Below, one piece after another: positions 8,058-16,360 of a stretch of DNA of 36,333 nt. Position numbers and translations under genes: made by a program. Under the pieces are notes generated by a model. It ran no database searches. It had not been told where the DNA came from and was given only the letters and a program-made list of their open reading frames with translations. Origin of the DNA: an uncultured Johnsonella sp. (GTDB taxonomy: Bacteria > Bacillota > Clostridia > Lachnospirales > Lachnospiraceae); assembly GCA_900766185.1 (NCBI GenBank), contig CAAFUL010000063.1, positions 1 through 36,333 of the forward strand. The letters are read 5' to 3'. The stretch's first letter is position 1. Each line of letters begins with the position of its first letter.

Positions 8058-9062
8058 TTATTTCAATACAAAACCGTACTTAACAGGGTCTGTGTCATCT
8101 ATCACAAAGTGATTGAAACCGGTAATATAAGCTGATCCTTTAACTCTTGGAACAACCGCATCGTAGTCGGCAACCTTGGTAGTCTCTACGATATCACCAT
8201 AGAACAATGTTCCCAGTATGCTCTCATATACAAACTTATCACCAACCTTAAGCTCACCCTTAGCATGAAGTGTAGCCATCTTAGCAGAAGTTCCGGTACC
8301 GCAAGGTGATCTGTCAACCTGTCCCTGTCCGAAGATAACCACATTCTTATAAGTTGCTTCAGGGTTGGTAGGCTCGTCAAAAATCTCAACCAGGTCTACA
8401 GTCTTGATATGAGCAAGTGTAGGATGCTGAATCTTAATTTCTTTATTGATAATATCTCTTAACTTAAGAGCTTTTTCTGTAAGTTTAGAGGTATTCTCAG
8501 GCTTGATCTCAAGTCCGAGTTGCTTAGCATTAACTATAGCAAAGAAACTTCCGCCGAATGAAATATCAAATACTATCTCCTGACCGTCAAGCACAACTTT
8601 TTGATCTTTCTTGTAAAGGAAGGCAGGTACATTTATGAAAGATACATTTTGTACTTTACCGTTCTTTACCTCCGCCTTAGCTCTGATAAGTCCTGCAGGT
8701 GCTTCAAGTGTAACCTCGGTTACAGGCTCCTTCATAGGTACCATACCTGTCTCTATTATGGCAGTAACAGCACCTATAGTACCATGTCCGCACATGTTAA
8801 GGTATCCGCCTCCGTCCATGAAGATGATACCGAAATCAGCTTCTTTATTGGTCGGTGCAACCAAGATAGAACCGAACATATCATTATGTCCTCTCGGCTC
8901 AAGCATAACTGCAGTTCTGATGTGATCCATATGCTCTTCAAGATATGCTTTCTTCTCCGGCATGGTATCGCCGGGTACATTAGTGATGCCACCGGTAATA
9001 ATTCTGGTAGGTTCTCCTGCTGTATGAGAATCTATGGCTTGCAATCCTCTTGAAAAAATCAT
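8058..9062 (-). CDS. prdF: Proline racemase PrdF
   Basis: Converts L-proline to D-proline, the substrate of proline reductase, by a two-base cofactor-free mechanism. Both catalytic cysteines are present: Cys91 in NMCGHGTIG and Cys254 in DRSPCGTGTSAKMA. The second being Cys, not Thr, argues for racemase or epimerase over trans-3-hydroxyproline dehydratase. N-terminal DSHTAGEPTRI is also typical. At 334 residues it has normal length. AAGGAGGT precedes the ATG. It starts 21 bases after prdE. 4-Hydroxyproline epimerase is the main alternative by sequence, but the position in the prd cluster decides for PrdF. Confidence 0.93.
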   Translation of the reverse strand: MIFSRGLQAIDSHTAGEPTRIITGGITNVPGDTMPEKKAYLEEHMDHIRTAVMLEPRGHNDMFGSILVAPTNKEADFGIIFMDGGGYLNMCGHGTIGAVTAIIETGMVPMKEPVTEVTLEAPAGLIRAKAEVKNGKVQNVSFINVPAFLYKKDQKVVLDGQEIVFDISFGGSFFAIVNAKQLGLEIKPENTSKLTEKALKLRDIINKEIKIQHPTLAHIKTVDLVEIFDEPTNPEATYKNVVIFGQGQVDRSPCGTGTSAKMATLHAKGELKVGDKFVYESILGTLFYGDIVETTKVADYDAVVPRVKGSAYITGFNHFVIDDTDPVKYGFVLK

Positions 9063-9083
9063 ACTACTACCTCCTTGAAAAAA

Positions 9084-9551
9084 TTATTTTTTTGCTTTTC
9101 TCATTTTTAACTTCAAAAATGCCACAGCTTTCTTAGCATCCAACTCATCTACGGCATTTTCTCCTACGACCTCGGTTTCAGTACCGTCCGCTTTAGACAT
9201 ATCCACAATAGTATCCATATACTTATTGCTTACTACAAAATTACCTACGGTACCGTTAAAAGTAACTCCTACTACAGGTATTTCTCTGCTTCCTATTTCC
9301 TCAAAGGTATTTGCAAAGTCTACATGTGAGTTACCCCAACCGTCACAAGATACTATACACCCGTCAACTCTCATTGCCTCAAGTATCTGTGCCGTTCTTT
9401 GTCCTACTCTGTTTTTTTCCACATTATCCTGGGGAGTTCCTACTATTATAACTCCTGCCAGATCCAAGTCCGTATCATTAGAAAGCACATCCAGTAAAGG
9501 ATCTCTAAAATGATGTAAACTGGTTTCTTTTGTAGATGGTCCTACTCCCAT
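9084..9551 (-). CDS. prdE: PrdE, homolog of the PrdA C-terminal (alpha) part
   Basis: A 155-residue cytoplasmic protein that aligns with PrdA from just after the self-cleavage point: GPSTKETSLHHFRDPLL here against GPASKETSRHYFREPLV in PrdA, then DLDLAGVIIVGTPQ against DIDLAGVIFVGSPQ, and GWGNSHVDFAN against GFGNNHIDFAS. The residue matching the pyruvoyl-forming Cys425 of PrdA is Gly (MGVGPS), so PrdE cannot form a pyruvoyl group. Its exact role in proline reduction is not settled; a structural or assembly partner of PrdD is plausible. TAGGAGGT precedes the ATG, 9 bases after the prdD stop. Confidence 0.88.
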   Translation of the reverse strand: MGVGPSTKETSLHHFRDPLLDVLSNDTDLDLAGVIIVGTPQDNVEKNRVGQRTAQILEAMRVDGCIVSCDGWGNSHVDFANTFEEIGSREIPVVGVTFNGTVGNFVVSNKYMDTIVDMSKADGTETEVVGENAVDELDAKKAVAFLKLKMRKAKK

Positions 9552-9560
9552 AAATACCTC

Positions 9561-10304
9561 CTAAGTTAGAGATCTGAGTATGCCGTCCCTGTATTCGTTA
9601 GGTGAAAGTACAACCGGCATATTTCCCAGATCTATTATAGATATACCGCCTTCAAAACCTGAGGGGTCATTGGGGAAAAGCAAATTATCATACATAGCTC
9701 CCTGACCTGCAACTTGCTTTACAAGTGCAACTCTTTTTGCGTTGGGTCTTATGATATCATAAAATTCATGTACTTCATCGGCATGCTTTGCTTCTTGTTT
9801 CTTTAGTACTTCTCTGATCTTTGAAACTATATGATCACAGGCTTTAAATGCCGCATTCGGAAGTCTTCTGTCATACACTTCACCGCCTTTGATAAGAACA
9901 TCTATATGTATGATGTAGTCTCTTTCCGCAGGGGTTCCGGCTTTACCGAGTTTTATTTGTTCTTTAAGTATTCCCTCTGAAGAACCGAACTCATACATCT
10001 GTCTTCCGTCCTCGTCACAGCCTGTAAGCATAACATAGGCTCCGGTCATAGTGTATGTTATACCGCTTCCTACCTTACCGAGTACCTTGGTAGATATAGG
10101 CATAATATCCATTATGGTATTAATCTGAACATCATGCTCATGAGGTTTGATTATATTAATTTCTATCTTCTTAATAAGCGGATCTTCAATTGAGTTAATT
10201 ATTTTTTTATCAATCTCTAAAACACCTTTAGAAAAAGCAAACCTATCAGATGGTACTACTTCTTTTACATCAAATGCTTTAATAACTAACCTTCTTAACT
10301 CCAT
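9561..10304 (-). CDS. prdD: PrdD, homolog of the PrdA beta part
   Basis: A 247-residue cytoplasmic protein aligning with PrdA from about residue 180 to the cleavage site: YEFGSSEGILKEQIK against GEFGSSEGEMDRNIM, VAGQGAMYDNLLFPNDP against IMGQGAMHDNLILPVEP, and LGNMPVVLSPNEYRDG against LGNLPVVLSPLEVIDG. It ends ...RSLT, where PrdA has ...HALT followed by the cleavage Cys. It lacks the PrdA N-terminal module and Ala-rich linker. With PrdE it forms a naturally two-piece, catalytically unprocessed copy of PrdA. The function is not firmly known. The ribosome site AGAGGAAGT is fair. A hairpin separates it from prdB. Confidence 0.88.
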   Translation of the reverse strand: MELRRLVIKAFDVKEVVPSDRFAFSKGVLEIDKKIINSIEDPLIKKIEINIIKPHEHDVQINTIMDIMPISTKVLGKVGSGITYTMTGAYVMLTGCDEDGRQMYEFGSSEGILKEQIKLGKAGTPAERDYIIHIDVLIKGGEVYDRRLPNAAFKACDHIVSKIREVLKKQEAKHADEVHEFYDIIRPNAKRVALVKQVAGQGAMYDNLLFPNDPSGFEGGISIIDLGNMPVVLSPNEYRDGILRSLT

Positions 10305-10341
10305 ATTTTACTTCCTCTCTAAAAAGCCTTTATTTAAAAAA

Positions 10342-10423
10342 GCTGCCGTAAATAAGATTTTTAAGATTATTAATTTAAAAAGTTCAAACTATATCTTATC
10401 TAAAAATCTAATTTTACGACAGC
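10342..10423 (-). other. Long hairpin between prdB and prdD
   Basis: GCTGCCGTAAA (10342-10352) pairs with TTTACGACAGC (10413-10423) with one mismatch. A second AT-rich helix lies inside (AGATTTTTAAGAT against ATCTTATCTAAAAATCT). It fills most of the 131-base gap between prdB and prdD, the only large gap inside the cluster. It may be a partial terminator or an mRNA-stabilising element that gives prdC-prdB more product than prdD-prdF. Confidence 0.5.
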
Positions 10424-10435
10424 CTAATGTAAATA

Positions 10436-11158
10436 TTAAACCTTAGCAGAGTACTCGTAAGGTAGTGAAACTATCTGACCAGCACTTGGAATCTCTAATA
10501 TTTCTTCGAGTGCAGCTTTAACTATAGCTGTCTGCATCTCCTTATCATGTGGCGCACCTGCATTAGCACCCATAGGAACCAGCGGAGCAACTGCTCTTGG
10601 AGTTCCGTTTTGTCTAACAACCGGTGGTAGGGCTGCAATTATTATTGTAGGTATACCGGCTGCTTCTATCGCTCTCTGCACAATCACGGCAGTTCTATGA
10701 CAAGTACCTCAACCTGCGGTCATAAGTACATAGTCAACCCCTTCGTCCTTAAGCTTTTGAGCGATTGCAGGACCGGTCTCGTTAGTAAACTTAGCCTGGT
10801 CTCCACCACCACCCATGAAACCGTAGTGAATTGGTGCTACTGCTTTTATAAATCCTTCTTTTGCAAGCTCCTGTAATCTCTCGATTGGGAACATACAGTT
10901 AATATCCTTGTTAACGTCACCGTTATCATATCCACCGTGTGATACCATAAGCTCATCTCCATGAACGGTACCCGGTATTTCTCTAAATGTGAAATCTCCT
11001 GCCAAGTTAAATCTCTTATCAGTTTTAAGATGTACACCTGCTGCTGTTGCCAAAGCTACTACAGCATCCTTAAGAGGCTTTGTAGCCGGTGCCCATACTG
11101 GCGGAGGAGTTACAGGTACAAATATCTCTGATTGTAACCCTTTTACTATAACGCTCAT
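10436..11158 (-). CDS. prdB: D-proline reductase subunit PrdB (selenoprotein, UGA = Sec150)
   Basis: Catalytic selenocysteine subunit (gamma) of D-proline reductase, 240 residues when the in-frame TGA at 10709-10711 is read as selenocysteine. The site reads LMTAG-U-GTCHRTAV, the expected PrdB active-site context with Sec two residues before Thr-Cys. Sequence on both sides of the UGA belongs to one protein: the upstream part ends in DEGVDYVLMTAG and the downstream part has VRQNGTPRAVAPLVPMGAN. Read without Sec it would look like two broken genes. The start ATG overlaps the stop of the preceding small gene (ATGA), implying translational coupling. A short CTGC/GCAG hairpin 16 bases after the UGA (10676-10692) is a possible SECIS, but weak. 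Confidence 0.95.
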
Positions 11159-11424
11159 ACATTTTCCTCCATTTCTTTCATACTTCTATGCATCAAATTT
11201 TGTTCATATTTTTCATTTATTTCAGGACCTAAGACTTCAGGATAGCTCAGTAAAAAACCAACCTCAAGACCGGGCTTTAATTCATAGTCCGTAATTACCA
11301 TTCTCTTAGGCACTCTGAGACTGCCCATTCTGCCTTTTAAGTCTATACCTATTAAGCCGTCCTTTACCTCAACTATCACACCTTCTACATAGTTTTCCGT
11401 AGAAGTATATCTTAAATTATACAT
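11155..11424 (-). CDS. Small conserved protein between prdA and prdB
   Basis: An 89-residue soluble protein with no membrane segment and no cysteines. It has a beta-rich look (EGVIVEVKDGLIGIDLKGRM, SLRVPKRMVI) with a helical, acidic C-terminus. A small gene in this position recurs in proline reductase clusters. I know no established function. It overlaps the prdB start by 4 bases (ATGA), so the two are translationally coupled, which suggests a role in assembly or maturation of PrdB, or as a minor subunit (inference). AGAGGTAA serves as ribosome site. Confidence 0.75.
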   Translation of the reverse strand: MYNLRYTSTENYVEGVIVEVKDGLIGIDLKGRMGSLRVPKRMVITDYELKPGLEVGFLLSYPEVLGPEINEKYEQNLMHRSMKEMEENV

Positions 11425-11453
11425 ATATTACCTCTGTATTTTGATGCTTTTGA

Positions 11454-13340
11454 CTATTCCTTCTCGTATATCTCCATACGCTTCTTGCTCTTTGGAAGTA
11501 CCTGCTCATTATCTTCAAGTTCTATCTTGATGCCAAGTGCCTTCTCAATGATCTCAACATTGTTCTGCTTAACATTCGGATTCCACTTTCTTTCAGCATC
11601 CTTTGTTGTCTCTCCTGCCATAACTGACTTTAACATAGTTAAAGCTCTGATAGCATCTTCAGGGCAAAGTGTGTTGTTAGAAAGAATCTCATTCTCTATA
11701 CCTTGAGCTGACTTGTTGTTATCAACCATGTTCTTCATGTACTTGTTACCTACAACGAGCGCTCCCTGTACTGCTGAGTAGCTTACACCAACTACCTCAA
11801 CACCTCTCATACCTATTTGCTCATGATGTGAAGCAAAGTCGATATGGTTATTACCGAATCCCTCTGTTGTGATAATAGCACCGTCTACATCCATAGCTTC
11901 TACTGTCATACCAAGTCTCTTTGATACATAGAATTTCTCAGCATTGATCTGTGGTGATCCTACAAAGATAACACCTGCAAGGTCGATATCTTCATCAGCA
12001 AGAGCTTCAAGTACAAGCGGCTCACGGAAGTAATGTCTTGATGTCTCCTTAGAAGCAGGTCCGATACATGTAAGAGCATGTATACCGCCGTCTATTACTT
12101 CAAGCGGAGAAAGTACTACCGGAAGGTTACCAAGGTCAACATTTGGCTTAGCACCAAGTGTACCTACAGGCTCTACAGGAAGTATGAGGTTATCGTGCAT
12201 AGCGCCCTGTCCCATGATCTCCTTAACGATTACAACCTTCTTATGTCCCGGTCTTCTCTTTTGAACAAACTCATTCTCAAATACAACTAATGATGCATCA
12301 GCCTTCTTGAGTGCCTTTCTGATCTCATCAGTGATATGATCAGATGCCTTATGAGCTGCCAAAGGTCCCGGTCTTTCCATGTTGGTATGTGCTTTGATGA
12401 CAACTTCTGTCTTAATAAAAATGTCACCCTTATCGGGAGCGCCCGGTCTTCCCCACATGATGTTTCTGTCCATCTCACCTTCTGAAGAACCGAACTCACC
12501 TATCTGAACTCCGCCTTCATCGGTACCGGTAACTACCATAACAACGCCGTCCATTACTCTGGTTACACCCTCACCGAGTTCGCCTTCTTCTTTACAAGCT
12601 ATAGGCTGAACGTCCATGATGGTCTCTGAGTACTTGCCATAATCTTCAGGTGTAATAATTTCAAGTTTAACTGAAACTACTAAATCCTGTAAATCTGCTG
12701 ACTCTTCAGCAAGACCTTTTCTGATGTAGAGTGTTGTACCTTCAATCTTGGTCTCATCACCCATCTCAACTTTGTCTATTTTGAAGTGTTTTCTCTTTAA
12801 TGTTCTGATAACTTTTTCTTCAGCCGCTTTTTCAACTGCCGCTGCCTGTGCAGGTGCTGCTGCCGCTGCTGCTACAGGTGCTGCTGCAACCGCTGCCGGA
12901 GCAACTCCCATCTGCGCTGCTACTGAAAGCGGTATGTCAAGGGTTATATTCTTACCTTCACCTATATTGATTCTTACATTTCCTGCTGAACCTGCTACAG
13001 GAGCAAAACTTGGAGCTGCTGCCGGAACGGCTGCCGCTTCTACAACTTCTGCTGCTGCAGGTGCTTCCTCTGTCGCACTTGCCTTAGATTTTGCACCTTC
13101 AACTAAAGCATTGGTAAGTGGTGTAAGTGCATCTGAAGTCTTAATAAGCTTCGCACCTAAAACCTCTCCTATAGTCAAAGTATCTTCTCCTATTTCCAAT
13201 AGACCTGAATCTACTAAATCAGGGAATATAGCCGGATCCTCAAGGTTTGAGGGATCAATTACTGTGCCTGCTTCAAATCTGCAGCATAACACGGCAGGAT
13301 CATTTTCATGCGCCTTAGCTGTTTCTACTGTGATTGACAT
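11454..13340 (-). CDS. prdA: D-proline reductase proprotein PrdA
   Basis: Precursor of the pyruvoyl-containing subunits of D-proline reductase, which splits the ring of D-proline to 5-aminovalerate. Self-cleavage is expected between Thr424 and Cys425 (IHALT-CIGPASKETS). This yields a beta chain of 424 residues and a pyruvoyl-bearing alpha chain of 204 residues, in line with the 45 and 23 kDa chains known from the enzyme. Order: N-terminal domain (1-85), an Ala/Pro-rich linker (about 93-118), a small island (NVRINIGEGKNITLDIPLSV), a second Ala-rich linker (about 147-175), then the reductase core. At 628 residues it is full length. AAGGAGGA precedes the ATG. It starts 42 bases after prdC. Confidence 0.96.
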   Translation of the reverse strand: MSITVETAKAHENDPAVLCCRFEAGTVIDPSNLEDPAIFPDLVDSGLLEIGEDTLTIGEVLGAKLIKTSDALTPLTNALVEGAKSKASATEEAPAAAEVVEAAAVPAAAPSFAPVAGSAGNVRINIGEGKNITLDIPLSVAAQMGVAPAAVAAAPVAAAAAAPAQAAAVEKAAEEKVIRTLKRKHFKIDKVEMGDETKIEGTTLYIRKGLAEESADLQDLVVSVKLEIITPEDYGKYSETIMDVQPIACKEEGELGEGVTRVMDGVVMVVTGTDEGGVQIGEFGSSEGEMDRNIMWGRPGAPDKGDIFIKTEVVIKAHTNMERPGPLAAHKASDHITDEIRKALKKADASLVVFENEFVQKRRPGHKKVVIVKEIMGQGAMHDNLILPVEPVGTLGAKPNVDLGNLPVVLSPLEVIDGGIHALTCIGPASKETSRHYFREPLVLEALADEDIDLAGVIFVGSPQINAEKFYVSKRLGMTVEAMDVDGAIITTEGFGNNHIDFASHHEQIGMRGVEVVGVSYSAVQGALVVGNKYMKNMVDNNKSAQGIENEILSNNTLCPEDAIRALTMLKSVMAGETTKDAERKWNPNVKQNNVEIIEKALGIKIELEDNEQVLPKSKKRMEIYEKE

Positions 13341-13382
13341 AGAAATCCTCCTTATATATTTTTATAGAAAACTAAATCTTAT

Positions 13383-14660
13383 TTAGTCTTTCTTTCTTCT
13401 ATATAGTCTGTGACCGCCAGCCCTTAACGCATAATCTGTTGTATGATACATTGGAACTCCTAACCTAGAAGTTACTTTAGCAACTGTGTTCGTTCAGTCC
13501 TCACAAGTTCCTACCATAACTACTTCTGCACCCATTTTCTTGAGTTCCAGTACCTTTTCAGCCTGCCCCGGGCATATACCGGGCAATTCACATCTAAATC
13601 TACCATTAACTTCTTTCATTCTTTTACATTTTACAGAACCGACTATCTCAGCTCCCATATCTGTAGCTATTTGTGCAAGCTTTTCATACTGTGCACCGCA
13701 CTCACATTCAATAAAACCTACTTTTCTATGATCTTCTATGAATGGCATTGCTACTATGATACCACCGAGTGTCTTAACAATAGGAGCATTCTCTTCTCCA
13801 TGTCTTCCTGTAAAAGGTCCACCAAGTACTATTTCTCCATGCGGCTCTACATATCCCCCACAATCATCTATATAGTCTTTAATACAAGCACCTATAGGTT
13901 GATCCAAAAATACCTGTGGATTTTGTACTCTACCGGTAACTGTTATATCCTTTGTCATAACCGGCATCTTATCCTCTATGGCCCTTGCAACATTTCTCAG
14001 GGTCTCTACATTGCTTATTACAGCCCTTGCTTCTATTGGTAATGCTCCCGGTGGAAGCTCTATACCTAAGAACTCTCTTACGATAACTCTTTCATCTCCT
14101 GCCGGATACATATCCGGTAAGAACTTGACTTTTATGTCAGGGAAACTCTTACAAGCCTTTGCTATAGCTATCATTTCTTTCTGATGCTTAGGCTTTATAG
14201 CTACAATACCTTTTGTAGTTCCTGTTATTTCCATAACATACTTCATGCCGCGTAAAACTTTCTCAGGTTCACGAAGTAACATAGCCATATTATGCTCTAA
14301 AAGCGGCTCACACTCTGCTGCATTAGCAAATAAATATCCGCCTTCAACTTTGGTACCGTACTTTACATGGCTTGGGAATCCCGCACCTCCGGCACCGACT
14401 ATACCTGCCTCTTTAATAAGCTCTAAAGGCTCGGTAGCTTCAAGTCTTACATAATCATCAAGGTCTATCTCCCCGATAGTCTCAAGTACTATACTGCTAT
14501 CTGTAACTTCAACTACTTCAGCATTGGCACTTGCATGTATATTTGCACCTAAGCCGTTCGGCTTTGCAATAAGCTGTCCTCTTTTAACCTTGTCCTTAGG
14601 ATGAACTATAGGTTCACAAGGACCGCCGACATGTTGCCTTAATGGTATAACCAACCTCAT
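13383..14660 (-). CDS. prdC: Electron transfer protein PrdC (selenoprotein, UGA = Sec389)
   Basis: RnfC-like electron carrier thought to feed electrons to proline reductase. The N-terminal part matches RnfC: RQHVGGPCEP against QHIGAPAKP, and EAGIVGAGGAGFPSHVK (85-100), a nucleotide/flavin-binding loop shared with the RnfC in this window. It lacks the two ferredoxin motifs of RnfC. The C-terminus is cysteine-rich (ECECGAQY, CKRMK, RCELPGICPG) and ends with GTCED-U-TNTVAKV, where the in-frame TGA (13494-13496) encodes Sec389. Another 36 residues follow to a TAA at 13383, giving 425 residues. AGAGGAGGTG precedes the ATG. It is the first gene of the prd operon. Confidence 0.94.
13455..13473 (-). 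promoter_or_regulatory. prdC: Candidate bacterial SECIS element of prdC
   Basis: Starting 21 bases after the prdC UGA, AACTTC pairs with GGAGTT (six pairs including one G-U) around a seven-base loop UAGGUUA. Distance and the GGU in the loop fit the usual bacterial SECIS bound by SelB. This supports reading the UGA as selenocysteine. Confidence 0.55.
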
Positions 14661-14783
14661 ATTTTCACCTCCTCTTCTTTTATATTCTTGAATTAGGAAG
14701 TCTTATTTTAGTCATTTTAACTATTTTTTCCTTATATCTCTTGAGCATTTTAGTTTATATATGACTAAGAACTTTCCTAGGAT

Positions 14784-14812
14784 ATTGTAGCATATCTTAA
14801 CAAATATAACCA
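14784..14812 (-). promoter_or_regulatory. Extended -10 promoter of the prd operon
   Basis: On the minus strand TGCTACAAT forms an extended -10 (hexamer at 14784-14789), with a weak -35 TGGTTA (14807-14812) 17 bases upstream. A leader of about 115 bases to prdC follows. The overlapping stretch 14785-14803 reads TTGTTAAG...CTACAA, an imperfect Rex-like inverted repeat. No sigma-54 (-24/-12) motif was seen. Confidence 0.5.
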
Positions 14813-14878
14813 GTTATTTATTTATATTTTAAAAAATAACTTTATATTTAATTTTTCAGTAAGATTGTTAAAATAGTG

Positions 14879-14910
14879 TTAGGGAGAGCCTTTTACAAGA
14901 CTCTCCCTAA
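14879..14910 (-). terminator. Terminator after the wall-protein gene
   Basis: A perfect 10-bp stem TTAGGGAGAG/CTCTCCCTAA with a 12-base loop lies 100 bases beyond the stop at 15010. The plus-strand side ends in TTTTTTTT 8 bases on, and the minus side in TATTTT, so it may work in both directions. It is the only clear feature in 14813-15009. Confidence 0.65.
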
Positions 14911-15009
14911 TATACAGCTTTTTTTTATTTTTTTCAATTATTATTGCACTTGATTTTATACATTTTAATCTTCAAAAAGCTTCAAATTGTCATTTTTGAT
15001 ACTTTTAGT

Positions 15010-16360
15010 TTATTTAGTATAATTTAAGTCAACAGGCTTATACCCTTCTAATTCAATACTTATATTAACAGTCTTACTAAGGTCAACACCTTCAAGTGAA
15101 AGCTCCAGTCCGGTAACTGTTCCATAAGCTGAATTTTCTACTATTTTGTAATTTCCCCTGCTAACCTTATCACGACTAAATATTACCTTGTTTAATTCAG
15201 TGCCGTTTACCTTTACTTTAAAAGGAGTTCTGCCTCTTTTTATTTCTTCAAGATAATCTTTTACAAATAAGCTGTTTGTATCAAAACTAAGTACCGCTCT
15301 GTCGCTTCCGAAGTAATCCGCCTTTTTAAATGTTACAGTAGGACTTTTTACCTCTTTTGTGATTTTGTATTCAACAGGCTCATAACCGTCCACTGTGATC
15401 TTAACTGTATTTACATCCTTGTTAAGTCCATCGGGGCTAAGCCACATGGTAGCATCATCATAGGCAACATAGGATTTACTTACATCTCTTCCATTGAAGT
15501 TTTCTCTCTTTGAATATTTCACACCGTTTACTTCTACCACTGCTGCATCGGAGTTAATAAATTCATAAATATCCGCAACTGACATCTTGTCCTTATCAAA
15601 TACAAGCTCGTAGTATCTGTTAAACGGCATTCTTTCAATTCTTGAATACTCAAAACTTTTTACTAAAGGAGCAGCCTTTAATTTCTTTGCACTTATATAA
15701 CTTGTATTAACCGCCTTGTATCCGCCAAGCTCCAAAGTTATATTTACAGGCTTAGTCATATCTACATCTTCAAGCGAAAGTTCAATACCTGTAAGGGTTC
15801 CGTAGGCTGAATTTTCTATAAACTTATATTTACCCTTGGAAATTCTTTCACTTCTGTAACTTACTTTAGTGAATGTACCGCCATTAACACTGATCTTAAA
15901 AGGAATTTTTCCTCTTTTTATATTTTCAAGGTAATCTTGCATATAAACGGTACTTGTATCAAACTCAAGCTTAAGCCTGTCTGAGCCAGTATTATCAGCT
16001 TCCTTAAATGTTAAGTTTGGAGGCGTAACCGCCTTATCTACCTGCTCACTAAGTACCTCATAGCCGGGTACGGTAATTTTCACGATATTTTCTTCCTTGG
16101 TAAATCCGTCAGCACTGAGCCACAAACTTCCGTCATTGTAGCTTACATAAGAGTTGACTATACCGCTTCGGTTAAAGTTTTCTTTTTTACCGTACTTTAC
16201 ACCGTTGACTTCTACCATTGCCTCATCCGAGTTAATAAACTTATATACCTCTTCCGAAGACATCGTATCAGTATCAAATACCAATTTATAATATCTGTTA
16301 TATGGCATATTTACAGTCTTTGAGTATTCCGTACTCTTTACCACGGGAGCCTTCTTTAAT
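15010..16360 (-). repeat. Two tandem intragenic repeats of about 670 bases
   Basis: Copy 1 lies at about 15685-16360 and copy 2 at about 15010-15684, each encoding about 225 residues. Shared signposts include APVVKS.EYS/APLVKSFEYS, PYNRYYKLVFD/PFNRYYELVFD, FINSD.A.VEVNGVKY, IKRG..PFK, ENSAYGT.TG.ELSLE and a final GYK. Protein identity is roughly 60%, so the duplication is old and maintained. Confidence 0.85.

Noticed and set aside
9561..10304. PrdD as a truncated pseudogene of prdA
   Set aside because: It has its own ribosome site, intact frame and cluster position, and pairs with prdE as in other proline reductase clusters.
10436..11158. Two separate short genes or a frameshifted pseudogene at prdB
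   Set aside because: The interruption is a single in-frame TGA at the known selenocysteine position (TAG-U-GTC), so it is one intact gene.
12748..13386. A 212-codon plus-strand open frame rich in Ala/Thr/Ser
   Set aside because: It is the antisense of the Ala-rich linker region of prdA, with no ribosome site and no recognisable domain.
15010..16360. CRISPR-like repeats
   Set aside because: The repeats are long, diverged, coding and in frame within the wall protein; there are no short identical spaced repeats anywhere in the window.
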